From Rhynochetos jubatus (Eukaryota > Chordata > Aves > Eurypygiformes > Rhynochetidae), in the NCBI GenBank assembly GCA_027574665.1, contig CM050652.1:3204589-3268588 (forward strand): a DNA stretch of 64,000 bases, written 5' to 3'. Numbering within the stretch: the stretch's first letter is position 1; each line of letters starts with the position of its first letter. Shown here piece after piece: positions 24,213 to 35,710 of the stretch. Under the pieces are notes generated by a model that did not search any database, was not told the DNA's origin, and saw nothing but the letters and a program-made list of their open reading frames with translations. The position numbers and the translations under genes are program-made.

Positions 24213-26419
24213 TGAATTAAATGTCCTTGAACTTTCGTTTTATGGCAAGATGAATGTCTGAGAAAGCTGGGAAAACACGTGTAGTGCTTGCTGCACGAGG
24301 TTATGCACTTAATCCATTGAAATATGGGCACCGGGGGCTGCGACGGAGCAACCCTCATTGCACTCAGTAGGAATTCTCATTTCAGGCCCTCCAAGAATTA
24401 AAGTGCTGCAGAGAGGGAGCAGGGCTTTGCTTGGAAGTTCTTCTCACTTATTCTATCCTGAAATAAACAGTAGAGATATCTAAGGGCAAGTAGATGCCCC
24501 AAGATAGTTGCCTGTGTCTCTGCCTGGTTGGTGTCTTTTTGGCAGCACCCAAACTTTTAGAGTGCACCGAGCTCTCACAGGCATCAGCTGAGCAGCAAGC
24601 TCTCTCTGGGTTTCTCTCATTTAATGAACTGAGACATACACAGGACATGGGAAGACCCTGTTCCACATTTTCTCCGTCGATCTTGGTTAACTCTTGGCTG
24701 AAACGCTCAGTACACTGGTGGTGGTGAGTGCTGCGGAGGGTCAGCGGTGTTGCAATAACCCTGCAAGGTCCCAGTTTCGTGTTGGGTTAGTGTATGTTTG
24801 CTGCAGCTCAGGGTCAGCTGCAAGCAAAGGTTATCGTGGTTCTCCCTGCCTCAGATCTCAAGTTTTTGGCTTTCAGATTAACCGGGGTGACCTCATAACT
24901 CTTCAGCTGATGCTATCACTGCAATTGATGCTGCCTGTGGCAGGCTGCGGAGCTCGTGTCAGCCAGGATTTGATGGCACAGCATGGGGACTGACTTGGAG
25001 AGGAGGCGGTGATGAGAGGAGAGAGATTGAAGGGGGGAGGGTGGGTGTGAGGGTGTCTGGGGACAAAACAAATGCCCCTTTTCGTGGCAAGAAGTGTGTC
25101 CTCTGAGGAGCTCAGTCCCGCTGTATGCTCCCGTGGCTAGAAGCAGTCGAGTGCACACAGCTTTATGGGTACCCGCCGTTCTCTGAGCCTGTGATAAAGC
25201 AGTCTTAATCACGGTTTAAGCTGACGTGTTCGCTGTCGCAGCTGAGATGAGCCTGAAGGATATATACGGTCGTGTGCCTCAAGCTGAGGGGTGGCACCCT
25301 GTTAAAGGCAGTAGCTTAATCCGTTTTAGTGATGTGGTCAGTGCTGGAGAGTCCAGGGCAGAGAGGGGTGGAGAAGGCTATGAAGAGGTGACACAGGCTG
25401 CCAGGTAGCCTCTCCTTTTTCCCAGGGTTTGTCTAACAAGGATAAAAATGGTCAAAGGACAAAAGGAACCAGGATGATCAGGGGCATGAAGTGGTTTCCA
25501 TGTGGGGTATGACTGAAGAAGCAGGAACTCCCCAGATTGGGAAGAGGTGGGCTGGGGCATATGGTTCAGGCTGGTGAAATTACGAATAGCAGAAGGGGAT
25601 GGATAGGAAGTGACTGTTGACCACCTCTGCAAATACATGAATTACAGGGCATGAAATTAAACTGTTGAAAATCAAATTCTGAACAAATCAGAGGGGGTGA
25701 TTCCTTCCAGCAGTGGGCTCTGGAACTGTGAAACTCCCTGCCAGAGCATACTGTGAAGGCAAAAAAGTCAATGTGATTTCAAGGATAAACCAGGAAATTA
25801 AAGAAAAATCTGTTCACATTACAAAATAAAGACACATAAGACTTGGAAGTTCCCCCAGATGAAAATAACCAAAGGCTGGGTGGGTACTGAGGACATCTCA
25901 TATACACTTATCCTGTTCTCATGTTTTCCTTAGTGCTGTAGGGCTGTGGCTGATGACAAGGAACTGAGACATGTGGACTGTTGATCCCAACCAGTACAGC
26001 TGTTTTTCTGTACCATTACAGGGAATTTTAAGTCTGATCACAACAGAAGAAAAGGGCATTTTTCAAATTGTCTGTCTGCCACAATTTCTGCGGCTTGACA
26101 ATGCTTGTGGTGGTCATTTAATCCTGCACAAGGGAATTACATCAACATGATCAATCCTTCATGAACTGCATGGCTTGGCAAGTGGTGGAGCTAGAAATCC
26201 AAGAGGGAGTGGCAAAGCCTCTCCAGAAACTGGGATGAAGACATCTCAACCCAGGGAGATGATGAGGGTATAAAGGTGGGATTTGGAGCAGTAATAGGAC
26301 TCAATCAATGGGAGTTAACAAGGAAACACGACAGGCAATGTGAGAGGGCTGCTGAGGTGAATGAATCTGCAGGAAGATGCTCCTTGATAACTGAGAGTGA
26401 GGTTGGTAACATCTGGAAA
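24213..26419. other. Intronic interval, no recognised gene
   Basis: No exon. Purine-rich sequence from about 25640 on could belong to a decayed 5' part of the CR1 that follows, but I could not match it. The open frames lack domains. Confidence 0.4.
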
Positions 26420-27722
26420 GAACAAGGGAGTTAAGAGACTTGCATGGAAGGCAAGAGACCAGCATGGATGAGCCAAGACCTGCTGGTCACACTAAAGAGA
26501 AAGAAGGAAATGTATCCTGGGAAGAGGCTGTGAGGGGTGGGGGCAGGAAGGCCAAGGTGCACCTGGAGCTGAACTTGGCAAGTGAAGCAAAGAATATTAA
26601 GAAGGGCTTCTACAGGTATGTCAGACAGAAAAGGAAGGTCAAAGCAACACATCCTGATGATCACGACTGGCAAACTGATAACAATGCACAAGGAGAAGGC
26701 TGAGGTACTCAATAATTTTTTTGCCTCAGTCTTCACTGGCAGCCTTTCTGCCCACGCCTCTTGAGTGAATGGGGACTGGAGAAGCAAAGACCCACCTCCC
26801 ATAAGGGAAAATCAAGTTTGTGACCACCTGAGGAACCTAAACATATGTAGGTCTATGGGACCTGATGAGACACATCCCAGGGTCCTGAGAGAATTGGCTG
26901 ATATAGTTGCTAAGCCACTTTCATAGGATCATAGAATCATGATTTCCATGATATTTGAAAAGTCATGGCAGTCAGGTGAAGTCCCTGGTGACTGGAAAAG
27001 GGGAAACATTGCGCTCATTTTTAGAAAAGGTAGAAAGGAGGACCCTGGGAACTACCAGCCTCTCAGTCCAACCTGTGTGCCTGGGAAGATCATGGGACAG
27101 ATCCTCCTAGAAGCTCTGCTGAGGTACATGGAGGACAGGGACATGATTTGAGACAGCCAGCATGGCTTCGCCAAGGGAAAGTCCTGACAGACCAACCGAG
27201 TGGCCTTCTATGATGGAGTGAACATCTGGGGACAAGGGAAGAGCTGTGGCGGTCATCTGTCTGGACTTGTGTAAGGCCTTTGACGGATGGCTGGAACACC
27301 TCTCCTGTGAAGCAGCCCTCTCTGTCAAGAGTTGGGCTTGTTCAGCCTGGAGAAGAGAAGGCTCCAGGGAGACCTTATAGCACCTTCCAGTGCCTGAAGG
27401 GGCAGACCAGAAAGATGGGGACAGACTTTTTAGCAGGGCCTGTTGCAACAGGACAAAGGGTAATGCTTTTAAACTAAAAGAGGATGGATTTAGACTACGT
27501 AGAAGGAAGAAATCTTTTATGATGAGACAAGTGGATCCCTGCCACAGGTTGCCCAGAGAGGTGGTAGATGCCCCATCCCTGGAAACACTCAAGGACAGGT
27601 TAGACATGGCTCTGAGGAACCTGATCTAGTTGAAGATGTCTCTGCCTATTGCAGGGGAGGTTAGACTAGATGACCTTTAAAGGTCCTTTCCAACCAAACT
27701 ATTCTATTCCATGATTCTAAGG
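26420..27722 (+). mobile_element. CR1 LINE with ORF2 remnant, internally deleted
   Basis: The translated + strand shows, in order, the segment before the RT (RPAWMSQDLLVTLK at about 26457, AKVHLELNLA, KKGFYRY), EKAEVLNNFFASVFTG at about 26690, RVLRELADIVAKPLS, and then IFEKSWQSGEVPGDWKRGNI and EDPGNYQPLSPTCVPGK in the frame 26939-27151. Near 27284 the RT motif for CLDLCKAFD jumps directly to the 3' region (GGATGGCTGGAACACC, GGGCTTGTTCAGCC), so most of the RT domain is missing. Stops and frameshifts are present. The 3' UTR runs to AACTATTCTATTCCATGATTC. CR1 ORF2 normally encodes endonuclease plus RT; this copy cannot. Confidence 0.92.
26919..26946 (-). mobile_element. About 20-bp CR1-tail-like insertion inside the CR1 ORF2 remnant
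   Basis: The CR1 coding sequence for AKPLSMIFEKSW is interrupted by ATAGGATCATAGAATCATGA (26923-26942), flanked by TTTC on both sides (26919-26922 and 26943-26946). The inserted bases match the terminal octamers of a minus-oriented CR1. Insert plus duplication is 24 bases, so the frame is kept. Confidence 0.55.
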
Positions 27723-30700
27723 TGACCTTGAAAGTAGCCATCACCATTAGAAACAGCTATTCACTTCTCCCAGTGTGTTTTAACTGTTCACGCCTCCACC
27801 AGGAACCTTCAAGTGATGGTGGACTTTGAGAAAGCTCATTGCAGTGACATAAACTCCATTACAGGTCCCAATTAAGTCTATATGTAGTCTTTATAGAGCC
27901 TGGGTATCCTTTGCTCGTCAGGCATGCTTCAGTAAGCACACAGGCACCAGCTCTGCGCTGGCCCTGCGTTAATTGTGTCATGAGGTTCTCTATTTGGAAG
28001 GCTTTTGAATATAAACATTTAGCCAAACCTCATTTGTTTTACAGTTTACAGACTGAAATACTTGATTGTGGGATAAAGGTTTAGCAGTAAATAAAGCAGA
28101 GGGGGATCTGAAGGTACCTGGACTTGGCAGGGAGAAACAGAGATTGAATACTACCAGGGAGAGGAAGTTGTTCAGAGCTGATGGTTTGCAGGGAGGATAA
28201 GAAGGTGGCTGGATTCATCAGGCTTGGGTAAAATCACTTGACACTTCTACACCTCCAAGGTGGTGAACTGTGATTTTAACAAGGGGCAAGTATTCCTACT
28301 AAATTTCCTTTATAGAGTGCACATCAGCATGCTAGTGGGATGCACTGCTGCTATCCCAGCTGAGGAAGTGTTTGGCATTCTTGGTAAGAAAAACCAAAAA
28401 GCTGAGTGAGATTCAGTGCTGAAACCTCTGGACACACGATCTTGAGTCTCTGGGTTGCCAGCCGTACTCATAGCAGGAAGTCACATCCCTAGCTTCTCCT
28501 CGAGCATTGATGCTCTTGGGAAAAGAGTCATTATGGCATGGTAGAATTCTTTGAGGAAGGGACGGCACAGGGTGTAGGCTGACCAGTTGTGAAGGGGAAC
28601 CTGGGCAGCTGCCAAGCCCTCGAGAAAAGAACTGGGATAATCTTTGTTATCCGAGTGTCCGTTTCTTTGTAAATAAAACCAGAACAGAGAGCAGGAATGA
28701 GCTTGGATGCAACAAAGCATGAGGGCTGTATTTACAGAGCAGATGGGGAAAGGCACTTGTTCAAACACAGTCCGTGTCATCACACAAGGTCTGTTGAGGT
28801 CCTGGAACAGTTTTCTAGCTATGCAACACAGTGGATTTCCTCTACCACTCTCCTAGTGATGAAAGAAAATGCATTCTGTATTGTGACTGGTTATTCTGAA
28901 GATACAGTTAGGAAGAGGGGAGAGTTTAGCATGTTTGGGGATTATTTGCAGTAGCGAGATTAGAGGAATAGAAGAAAATAAAGTATGGCATTGATGTGGG
29001 ATTCACCTCAACCAGTGTTCACCGTCTACGTTGTAAATGTCTCCATCTGACCTGGCTGTCTAGACTCCTTTATATTCAGTGGATAGACATAGGCACAGAC
29101 AGGGTGTGATTTATCTCATCCCTGGGTAGACATCTAAACCAGAGAGCAGACAAATCCTGCCCTGCAAAAGGTCTGTCCTTCAGCAGAGCCTGGGTGTCTG
29201 ACTTAGACTCCCACGTTGCAGACAGACTTTTGTGAGAGGGAAAACCCCTTGGCTTTCCATACCTCCCGTGCTGGAGCTGTTTCCCACAAGCTGCAAGATT
29301 TACAGACTTGATGGATCAGAAATGAAGCCTTCTTGAAGTCCCCAGCTTGGCTTTTCTGAGCCCGCTGTAAAGCACGGTCCTGCAAAGGGAGGCGTGGAGA
29401 AGAGAATTGCACTGCGAGGGGTGCACGGACGGTTGCGCTGCAATTGCACCCATAGCAATGTCATCAGGAGAGCTTCCCATGGGAGCTGGCCCCTCTCAGC
29501 CTTACCCTAAGGGGTTCTGGGGCTCTTTCCACAGAGGCTGTGGGCATCAAATCTTTCTGTATCTCTCCTTGCTTTTCCTCTGTCGGCGTGAGTGGCGTGT
29601 GGGCTTTTCTCCAGCAATGCCAGAGTAAAGACGTCTCTCCCCGGAGATGCGCAGGACAGCTCAGGGCAGCAGAGAGGGGAGCAGAAGCAGCACGCACACA
29701 GCTGTAGGTAGGAAGTCCTTTGTGAACAAGTGTATTTGGACAGGTAATTTACCTTGCCACGCAGTGGGACATTGACCCCCAGTTTAATTATTGTGTCATT
29801 TGTCCTTGACAGCTACTGCTGCTTCCAATTAACTCTTCTTAATTAAAGCCTCCAGTTTTCCAAGTATGTAAGCGTGGATTTACTGGGCGGGAGTGCTACA
29901 ATGAAGAGCTTGGGAGTGTCTGATGAGAAATGTCATTGCCTGTCCCACTGGGACCAGCAAGTTATTTACTTATCACGCTGGAATGGCAGACTGGAATCAA
30001 ACACAGACCCTCATCTCTATCCCTGTAGGAGCATCTCCTCTCCCACCAGTTTTACAGCATCTACATGCATGAGTCCTGTTTCTCACCAGTATGAGTACTT
30101 CAGCTCCCTGGGCTTTTCTTTTCTGTGTTCCTGCTTTTTGCTGACTTTGCAGGTCAGGTGGACCTCAAAAAAGACAGAAGAATTCAAGGTCCCTTTGTCC
30201 ATAATTCAGCCCAAATTAGATTTGGCATCCTGTGATGCCCTGCAGGTGATGGAACATTCTCACCAACTCTGTTAAGGGTGCAGAATCTGGTTCCAGCAGT
30301 GGTCTCTTAGGTGTTTTTTGCCTTGCTCTATTTAATAAACTGTATTATCATGAACACTCTATTGAAGGCTTTGAAATCAAATAAGCTCCTCTCTTAATCT
30401 TTCTGCACTTTCTCAGGGCTGGCTGAGTCTTGAAAGATAGCAGCATTCACAGAACCCACATGGCTTGACAGAGTCACTGTTCAGTGTTTTGGAAATGTAT
30501 CTTTTGACTGTTGGGAAGGAAATTGGCTACTTAAGATGCCTTTTTGTACATTTAAATTAACTTAGTCCATCAGACTGAATAAATCCCGCCGCTGTATTAA
30601 CATCCAATTATAACAACAGAGATTGAGCAATGATTCACGTTTTGACCAGAATGTTGGCAGTTTAAGGGGGAAAAAAAGTAATGTATATTGAAATAAAAAA

Positions 30701-31452
30701 GTCAAAAATGTGAGCCAGAAAATTATGACTGAGCACATAGCAGGAGCTTTTGTGGATATATAATGGCAGAAGCAGAAGCCAAATTTCTAACAGGATTAGC
30801 TGTTACTGTCTATCAGATCCAAAAACCTCGATCATTTTGTTTTAAATGACTTTCGGTAACTCATTCATACTAGAAATAGAGGGTGAGAGTGAGGCCTGGA
30901 GCTGGGGAAGCTGCAGTTTGGTATTTAGGCTGGATTAGAGGTGAGGACAGCCCCGGTGTTGCGTGAAAAGCCCTGAAGTCTTATGTAGCAGTTGAGCTCT
31001 GAACTGTACAGCAGTTTGCAGATCTTGCCAGATTTTTCAAGATGTCCTTGCGGGGCAGAAACTCATGAATGATTTCTTTGGGGACCTGTGAATGAATGTG
31101 TTGATGAAGTAAAATACCTCTTCAAATCCTGCTGCAGCTAGGGCAGCTGGACCTGCTCATCCTTTTCATGCTGCCCTTGAGAAGGACATCAGATTCACTT
31201 ACCACTTGTCTGAACCTGGCTCTGGGATTTCATCCCCTGCTGGATAGCTGTGAGTAGGGGACAGTCTAGGTGGTGAAGCAGCTTGTGGGATGCAGGTCCT
31301 GACCCTTTGTTCTCCCCTGTTCAAGCCAGGTGCTAGTGGTGAGGCTCCTGGGTCTTTCACACTGCCAGCTGCACTGTAGTCATCTTGGAAATCCTGCGGT
31401 GGGCTGGATGCTCTGGAAATGCTGCCTACCTCAGAGATGACCAGAGATCCTA
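27723..31452. other. Intronic interval, no recognised gene
   Basis: Nothing with coding or transposon support. The block 29730-29880, rich in TTAATTA-type motifs, and 30540-30660 have the look of constrained non-coding DNA, but conservation cannot be judged here. Confidence 0.4.
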
Positions 31453-31850
31453 TCATAGAATCTTAGAATGGTTTGGGTGGAAAGGACCTTAAAGATCATC
31501 TAGCTCCAACCCCCTGCCATGGGCAGGGATACCCTCCACTAGACCAGGTTGCTCCAAGCCTCATCCAGCCTGGCCTTGGACACTTCCAGGGATGGGGCAT
31601 CCACAGCTTCTCTGGGCAACCTGTCCCAGTGCCTCCCCACCCTCTCTGGGAAGAATTTCTTCCTGATATCTAATCTAAATCTCTCCTCTTTCAATTTAAA
31701 CCCATTACCCCTTGTCCTGTCACTACAGGCCCTTGTAAAAATTCCCCCCCAGCTTCCTTGTAGCCCCCTTCAGGTACTGCAAAGCTACAGTAAGGTCTCC
31801 CCAGAGCCTTCTCTTCTCCAGGCTGAACAAGCCCAATTCTCTCAGCCTTG
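31453..31850 (-). mobile_element. CR1 LINE 3' end, reverse orientation
   Basis: On + it runs from TCATAGAATCTTAGAATGG through CAGGGATGGGGCATCCACAG and CTGTCACTACAGGCCC to CAGGCTGAACAAGCCCAATT. Close in sequence to the copy at 8621-9200 but truncated about 170 bases earlier. Confidence 0.95.
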
Positions 31851-34619
31851 AGAGAATCCTCTGTCCCACTGGTCTGCTGTGGACAGAGCCTTGGAAGCAC
31901 AGAATGTCCTATATGTCCGTCAGGTGTGCGGACAGGGTTCCGTGAGAACCTTACCTTAATTTCTTCAATATTTCAATGAATAGAAAATCTAAATATTGTT
32001 TATTTAAAAACCTAGTTTTCAGTAATTAGCTCTTCCCTGGACTCCTGCATGAACTTGTTCAGACGCCTTAAGTCCACATCTTCAGAAAATATTTCTGTAG
32101 CACCCACTTCTTCTGCAGGAAACCTCACTTTCAGCCTCAGCTTTCATTGGTAAAACGAGGATATGTGCCTCATCGCATATGGGATATAAGCCCTTAAAAC
32201 AACAGCAGTCCCTTCTCAGATCCATATATTGCCCTATCACAGCGAGGCCAAAATATCAGTTAAGCCGTGACCACTGGAGGAATATAAATGACTCTAACCT
32301 GGCTCATAGTGCCCCAGAATGAAGGCCACCTCGCTTTTGTTAATCCTCGGACTGCTGGTTAAATTTGCTGCGAAGGTTGACTCCAAGTTCCACCCCGATG
32401 AAAGTCCAGCGGCAGGGAGCCTCACCGAGGTGGGGAAATGACCTTGGAAAGGTTGTTAGACTATCCAAGGATGGAAAAGGGGTGGAAGGAGTAATCACAG
32501 CCTGGTTTACAATGGAGATCTCAACCTTTAGTGCTGTCTAGTCCCTTCATCGTTGTGAGTAATGGCAAGGCACCGTAAGTGGGAGGTTGGACTTTTCTTT
32601 TGCAGATATTTTAGGGGCAGCATGACAAGCTGACTGCTCCCAGGGGTGCACGGTCAGTTCTCAAAACTTTCCACTTGGAAAGCTGAGCTGAATTAATTAC
32701 AGTTTATGTTCCAAAGGAAAATAAGACCTCTGATGTGCCTTATTTGCTTGATGTTCTTTCTCCTTTCGGCTGATGACCCCTAGGTGGCTTTCCTTTCAGT
32801 CACAGCTCCTTTGTTTTTTGTAGTTTCTTTCTTTATTAATTAGAAGGTCTGACACTTACAGCCCAAGACATTTATCAGCATGGTACAATTTTAATTAATC
32901 TTGCAATAAAGCTACTTGAGGTGAACTCGTAAAAGGTCTCATGTAGCAGGAATAACACGTAGCAATGTGAATGGTGACACGTGTGGGATGTGGCTTGATG
33001 TAAACTCAGGCTGCATAGCTGTGCTCTCTGGGACAGCATCACGAGGAAGGTGTGCTCCTCCACAACAGACCAACTACGTCCTATAGACCAAGTAAGACTA
33101 TATCCTATAGTGTCTCCTAAATACACTGAGAAGGAAGCATGTCTGCAAAGATAAAGATCTGGATTCCCAATAGGTTCCTCCTGCCTCTGAGAGGAACTTG
33201 GGCATCCTTTGACAGCTAATTAAATAATAGTGAAACCTACAGAGACCACTTTTTATCTACTCTTCGTAGCAATTTGCAAAGAAATAGCAAATTCCAGTCC
33301 CCTAGGACATCTTTCTTGTGCATGTGTCATACTCGCAAGTGTATTTTGACTCTGAACGTTCAAACCCAACATCATTGGATGTTGCAAAAGTGCATGTTCT
33401 GATCTAAACTTCTTAACCAAGGCTCACTGCTATAAGACAGATGTAGACTAGCTCAGAATCCAAGGTTCAGAAAAACTATCCACAGCTAATGGGTAAATCA
33501 AGCTGCACCGTATGTTAAACTGAAGGTAGTTTGGACAGGAACTGCACTGCTAATCCCAACTGTGTTCACAAATTTCTAATCACAGTGTGGAGATTGCAGA
33601 GTCGATTGCATCTGGATTGAGGAAGGACAGATTTGCAGTCTTTCCAAACTGAATTATCTGCCTCTTCTGCAAGTATTCTTATGGTTGTAGTGCAGACACG
33701 GTCAAGCTAGAGGTGGTCAGGGAAAAGCAATTCACAATATATTTTCCTCAGGTGGAAACAAGAGGTAGGAATGGTGAACATAAGAAAGACCCCTTGATGT
33801 CTTCTGTAAAAAAGTGGAGGTCTCTTTGGAAGTAGGATACAACACAGATTGTTGGGTTCAACATAAGTCTAATTGGGTGAAATCCTGGGGGACACAATTG
33901 GTATTTGATGAACAGGTGATACCTTCTTGACCTGAAGCTTAAGGAAGGGGGAACAACTGAACTTATGGCCAAGCCATCTTACCTTTGAAACTTCTTGATA
34001 CTCACAGAAGTCTGAATGACTCACTCCCTGGTTTAATACTCCCGTTTTCATTGCTGTCGTCAGTCCTGATGATGTTCTTATGCTCATGACAACAGATTCA
34101 ATTTAAGAAAGGTGGTTTTGCTGTTTAGTTTTTTTTGCCATTCTCCCCTTTTCGTTTAAAGCTTTCAGTGACTTGACTCAGACAATGGTGCAATGGTAAA
34201 TAAACCCCATCATATTTCCGTCTGCAGTTTTCTAAAGCTACTGCCACCTGCCAGAGGTAAAAATACGGATTTCCAGCTTTTGCTCATAGGCTGTCTGCTA
34301 CCACGTGGGCTGTCTGTGTAGGGGATAGGAAGGCAATTTCTGATGCAAACAGAAAAGGTCTTCATAAACAGCTGGAATTTTGCCTGATATATATTTATAT
34401 ATAAAAGCCAATTCCTGGTTCATTTAACGATGCAATCAAAATGAATCTTAATCTAGCACTTCACAGCTCAAGCCCTCTTGAATGTTGCACCAAGTAAAAA
34501 ATTGTCACTAGGATCCAGGTGTATTCTCTTGTCATTTGTCACAAGTAACTGTTCTGCAGTTTATCGTTGGCAGTTCTCAGTGGTGTTTCATCAGGATAAT
34601 ACCACAGTATATCATCTGA
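31851..34619. other. Intronic interval, no recognised gene
   Basis: Includes a weak MIR-like stretch near 32125-32215. The region 33700-33960 has purine-rich text faintly like an old LINE 3' end but too decayed to call. No exon is seen. Confidence 0.4.
32125..32215 (+). repeat. Possible MIR-like SINE remnant
   Basis: TTCAGCCTCAGCTTTCATTG followed by GTAAAACGAGGATATGTGCC resembles the conserved MIR segment of the type CCTCAGTTTCCTCATCTGTAAAATG. Diverged; a library search would decide. Confidence 0.4.
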
Positions 34620-34862
34620 AGGAATAAACTCTCCCTGCTGACATGAGCTGGGGTGAAGGCACTGGCAATTGACTGTATATTATGTAAGCTCTCTGAAGCT
34701 TATTCAATGGAAAAGAGACTATCAGGTCATTGGGCCCAAATTGTATGTTTGGCTTCAAAAGAAGTAAGGGGCTTACAAAACCTAATAGGAATCAAAAGCC
34801 TCTGGTCTGTTAGACAGGAGGTCAGGCTAGGCAGTCCCTTCTGTCTTTGAAATCTCTGACTG
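34620..34862 (+). mobile_element. Probable old CR1/L3-like 3' end
   Basis: The end GGAGGTCAGGCTAGGCAGTC then CCTTCTGTCTTTGAAATCTC has the layout of the old CR1/L3 3' terminus (GGTCAGACTAGATGATC then CCTTCTGGCCTTAAAATCTA). The upstream boundary is uncertain. Confidence 0.45.
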
Positions 34863-35577
34863 AAATACTTTAATTAAAAAGGAAGAAAGTAAGAAAAAAT
34901 AATAAAATGCAGTATTTTGGCAGCAGATGGGTGTTTCGGGTGCCCCTCTAATGCCTTCTGAGCTGCAACGTCAGGGTGACAGCAAACTCATTCAATAATT
35001 TATCCTTCTCCTGCTGGGAGCAGCCTCTCTGGGGATGGGACAACTGATGGTTGGAAAGATGCACGGGCAATGGGGAGTGGAGCTACTGCTCCCCTGGGAC
35101 TGGTGGTGGTGCAGAGGGTCATGGGAGGGAGACAAAGGCATCATGAGACCTCTGTTCTCACAGGAAGCCAGACAGCTACAGGGTCCACAGCAAGTGTAGG
35201 AGAGCATTGAGATTCAGTGAGTTTGACTTGCTGCAGAACATCACACGTCGTCTAATTGCCTCAGGGTACCAGGTCACCACAGTGTGCGCACAGTTGGCCT
35301 GATTTGATGACTCCCTGTGAATCTGTGCAAGTGAGGTCATCTGTCAGTGACGTGTGAAGGGCCGTGGGGAAGAGGGGAAGGCCACAGGGGAGGTGCTGAT
35401 CTCAACAGGGGTTGCCCCACGTTGAACTCTGGAGCAATCTACAGCCGCATCGCTCGGTCTGCCCCAGGCCACTGAGCTCTGCAGGGACGTCCCTTGGGGA
35501 GCTCAAGCGCCAGGAGAAGAGGACAGGGAGGGTGGCACCTCTCATTATGGGCATTGCAGAGCCCTGTGAAAAGCCTG
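34863..35577. other. Intron end leading to the plexin exon
   Basis: Becomes GC-richer towards the exon. No repeat is recognised. The frame in phase with the exon is open from about 35412, which is coincidental. Confidence 0.45.
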
Positions 35578-35603
35578 ACAGGTTGTTCCCTTTTCTCCTG
35601 CAG
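35578..35603 (+). promoter_or_regulatory. PLXNA4: Splice acceptor of the plexin exon
   Basis: A pyrimidine-rich tract (GTTCCCTTTTCTCCTG) runs directly into CAG at 35601-35603. The plexin reading frame starts at the next base, which fixes the exon boundary. The same frame happens to stay open upstream of the acceptor back to at least 35412, so openness alone does not mark the exon start; homology does. Confidence 0.85.
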
Positions 35604-35704
35604 CTCACTCGGGTGCCCGTGGAGTCATGTAGCCAGTACCAGACCTGCAGCGAGTGCCTGGGCTCAGGAGACCCTCACTGTGGATGGTGTGTTCTTCACA
35701 ACAC
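35604..35704 (+). CDS. PLXNA4: Internal exon of plexin-A4 (start of first PSI domain)
   Basis: Plexin A4 is a single-pass neuronal cell-surface receptor for semaphorins, acting with neuropilins in axon guidance. This exon encodes 33 complete codons plus two bases. It begins LTRVPVESC, the stretch that follows the last sema-domain blade, and continues into the cysteine-rich PSI domain with [17 protein letters not shown]. Five PSI cysteines (exon residues 9, 15, 18, 26 and 29) and the CGWC motif are visible. The acceptor is a pyrimidine tract ending in CAG at 35601-35603. The donor at 35705 is a perfect GTAAGT. The exon enters in phase 0 and leaves after two bases of a codon. From memory of the family, an initial Leu and the [15 protein letters not shown] ending fit A4 better than A1 or A2; this was not aligned. 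The neighbouring sema-end and PSI-continuation exons are not visible here, so this is a small part of a large gene. Plexin A identity is very likely; the A4 paralogue is likely. Confidence 0.9.
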
Positions 35705-35710
35705 GTAAGT
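35705..35710 (+). promoter_or_regulatory. PLXNA4: Splice donor of the plexin exon
   Basis: GTAAGT is the consensus 5' splice site. It follows exactly where the plexin homology stops after the residues HN and two bases of the next codon. Because the exon ends in that phase, reading through the donor gives ACG then TAA, an immediate stop. Confidence 0.85.

Larger units (their letters stand above)
1..35603 (+). other. PLXNA4: Upstream intron of the plexin gene (5' end outside window)
   Basis: Everything before the exon is read as one intron, or part of one. I looked for the preceding plexin exon, which should end in codons for a stretch like LYIMSERQ, and found no such coding sequence. The interval contains scattered transposon remnants and simple repeats but no other recognisable exon on either strand. 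A nested non-coding RNA gene cannot be excluded from sequence alone. Confidence 0.7.

Noticed and set aside
27107..27607. 166-codon open frame on the minus strand
   Set aside because: Antisense of the CR1 3' end at 27311-27722; not a gene.
33700..33960. Possible old LINE 3' end
   Set aside because: Only a vague resemblance in purine-rich text; no stretch long enough to match a known CR1/L3 block.
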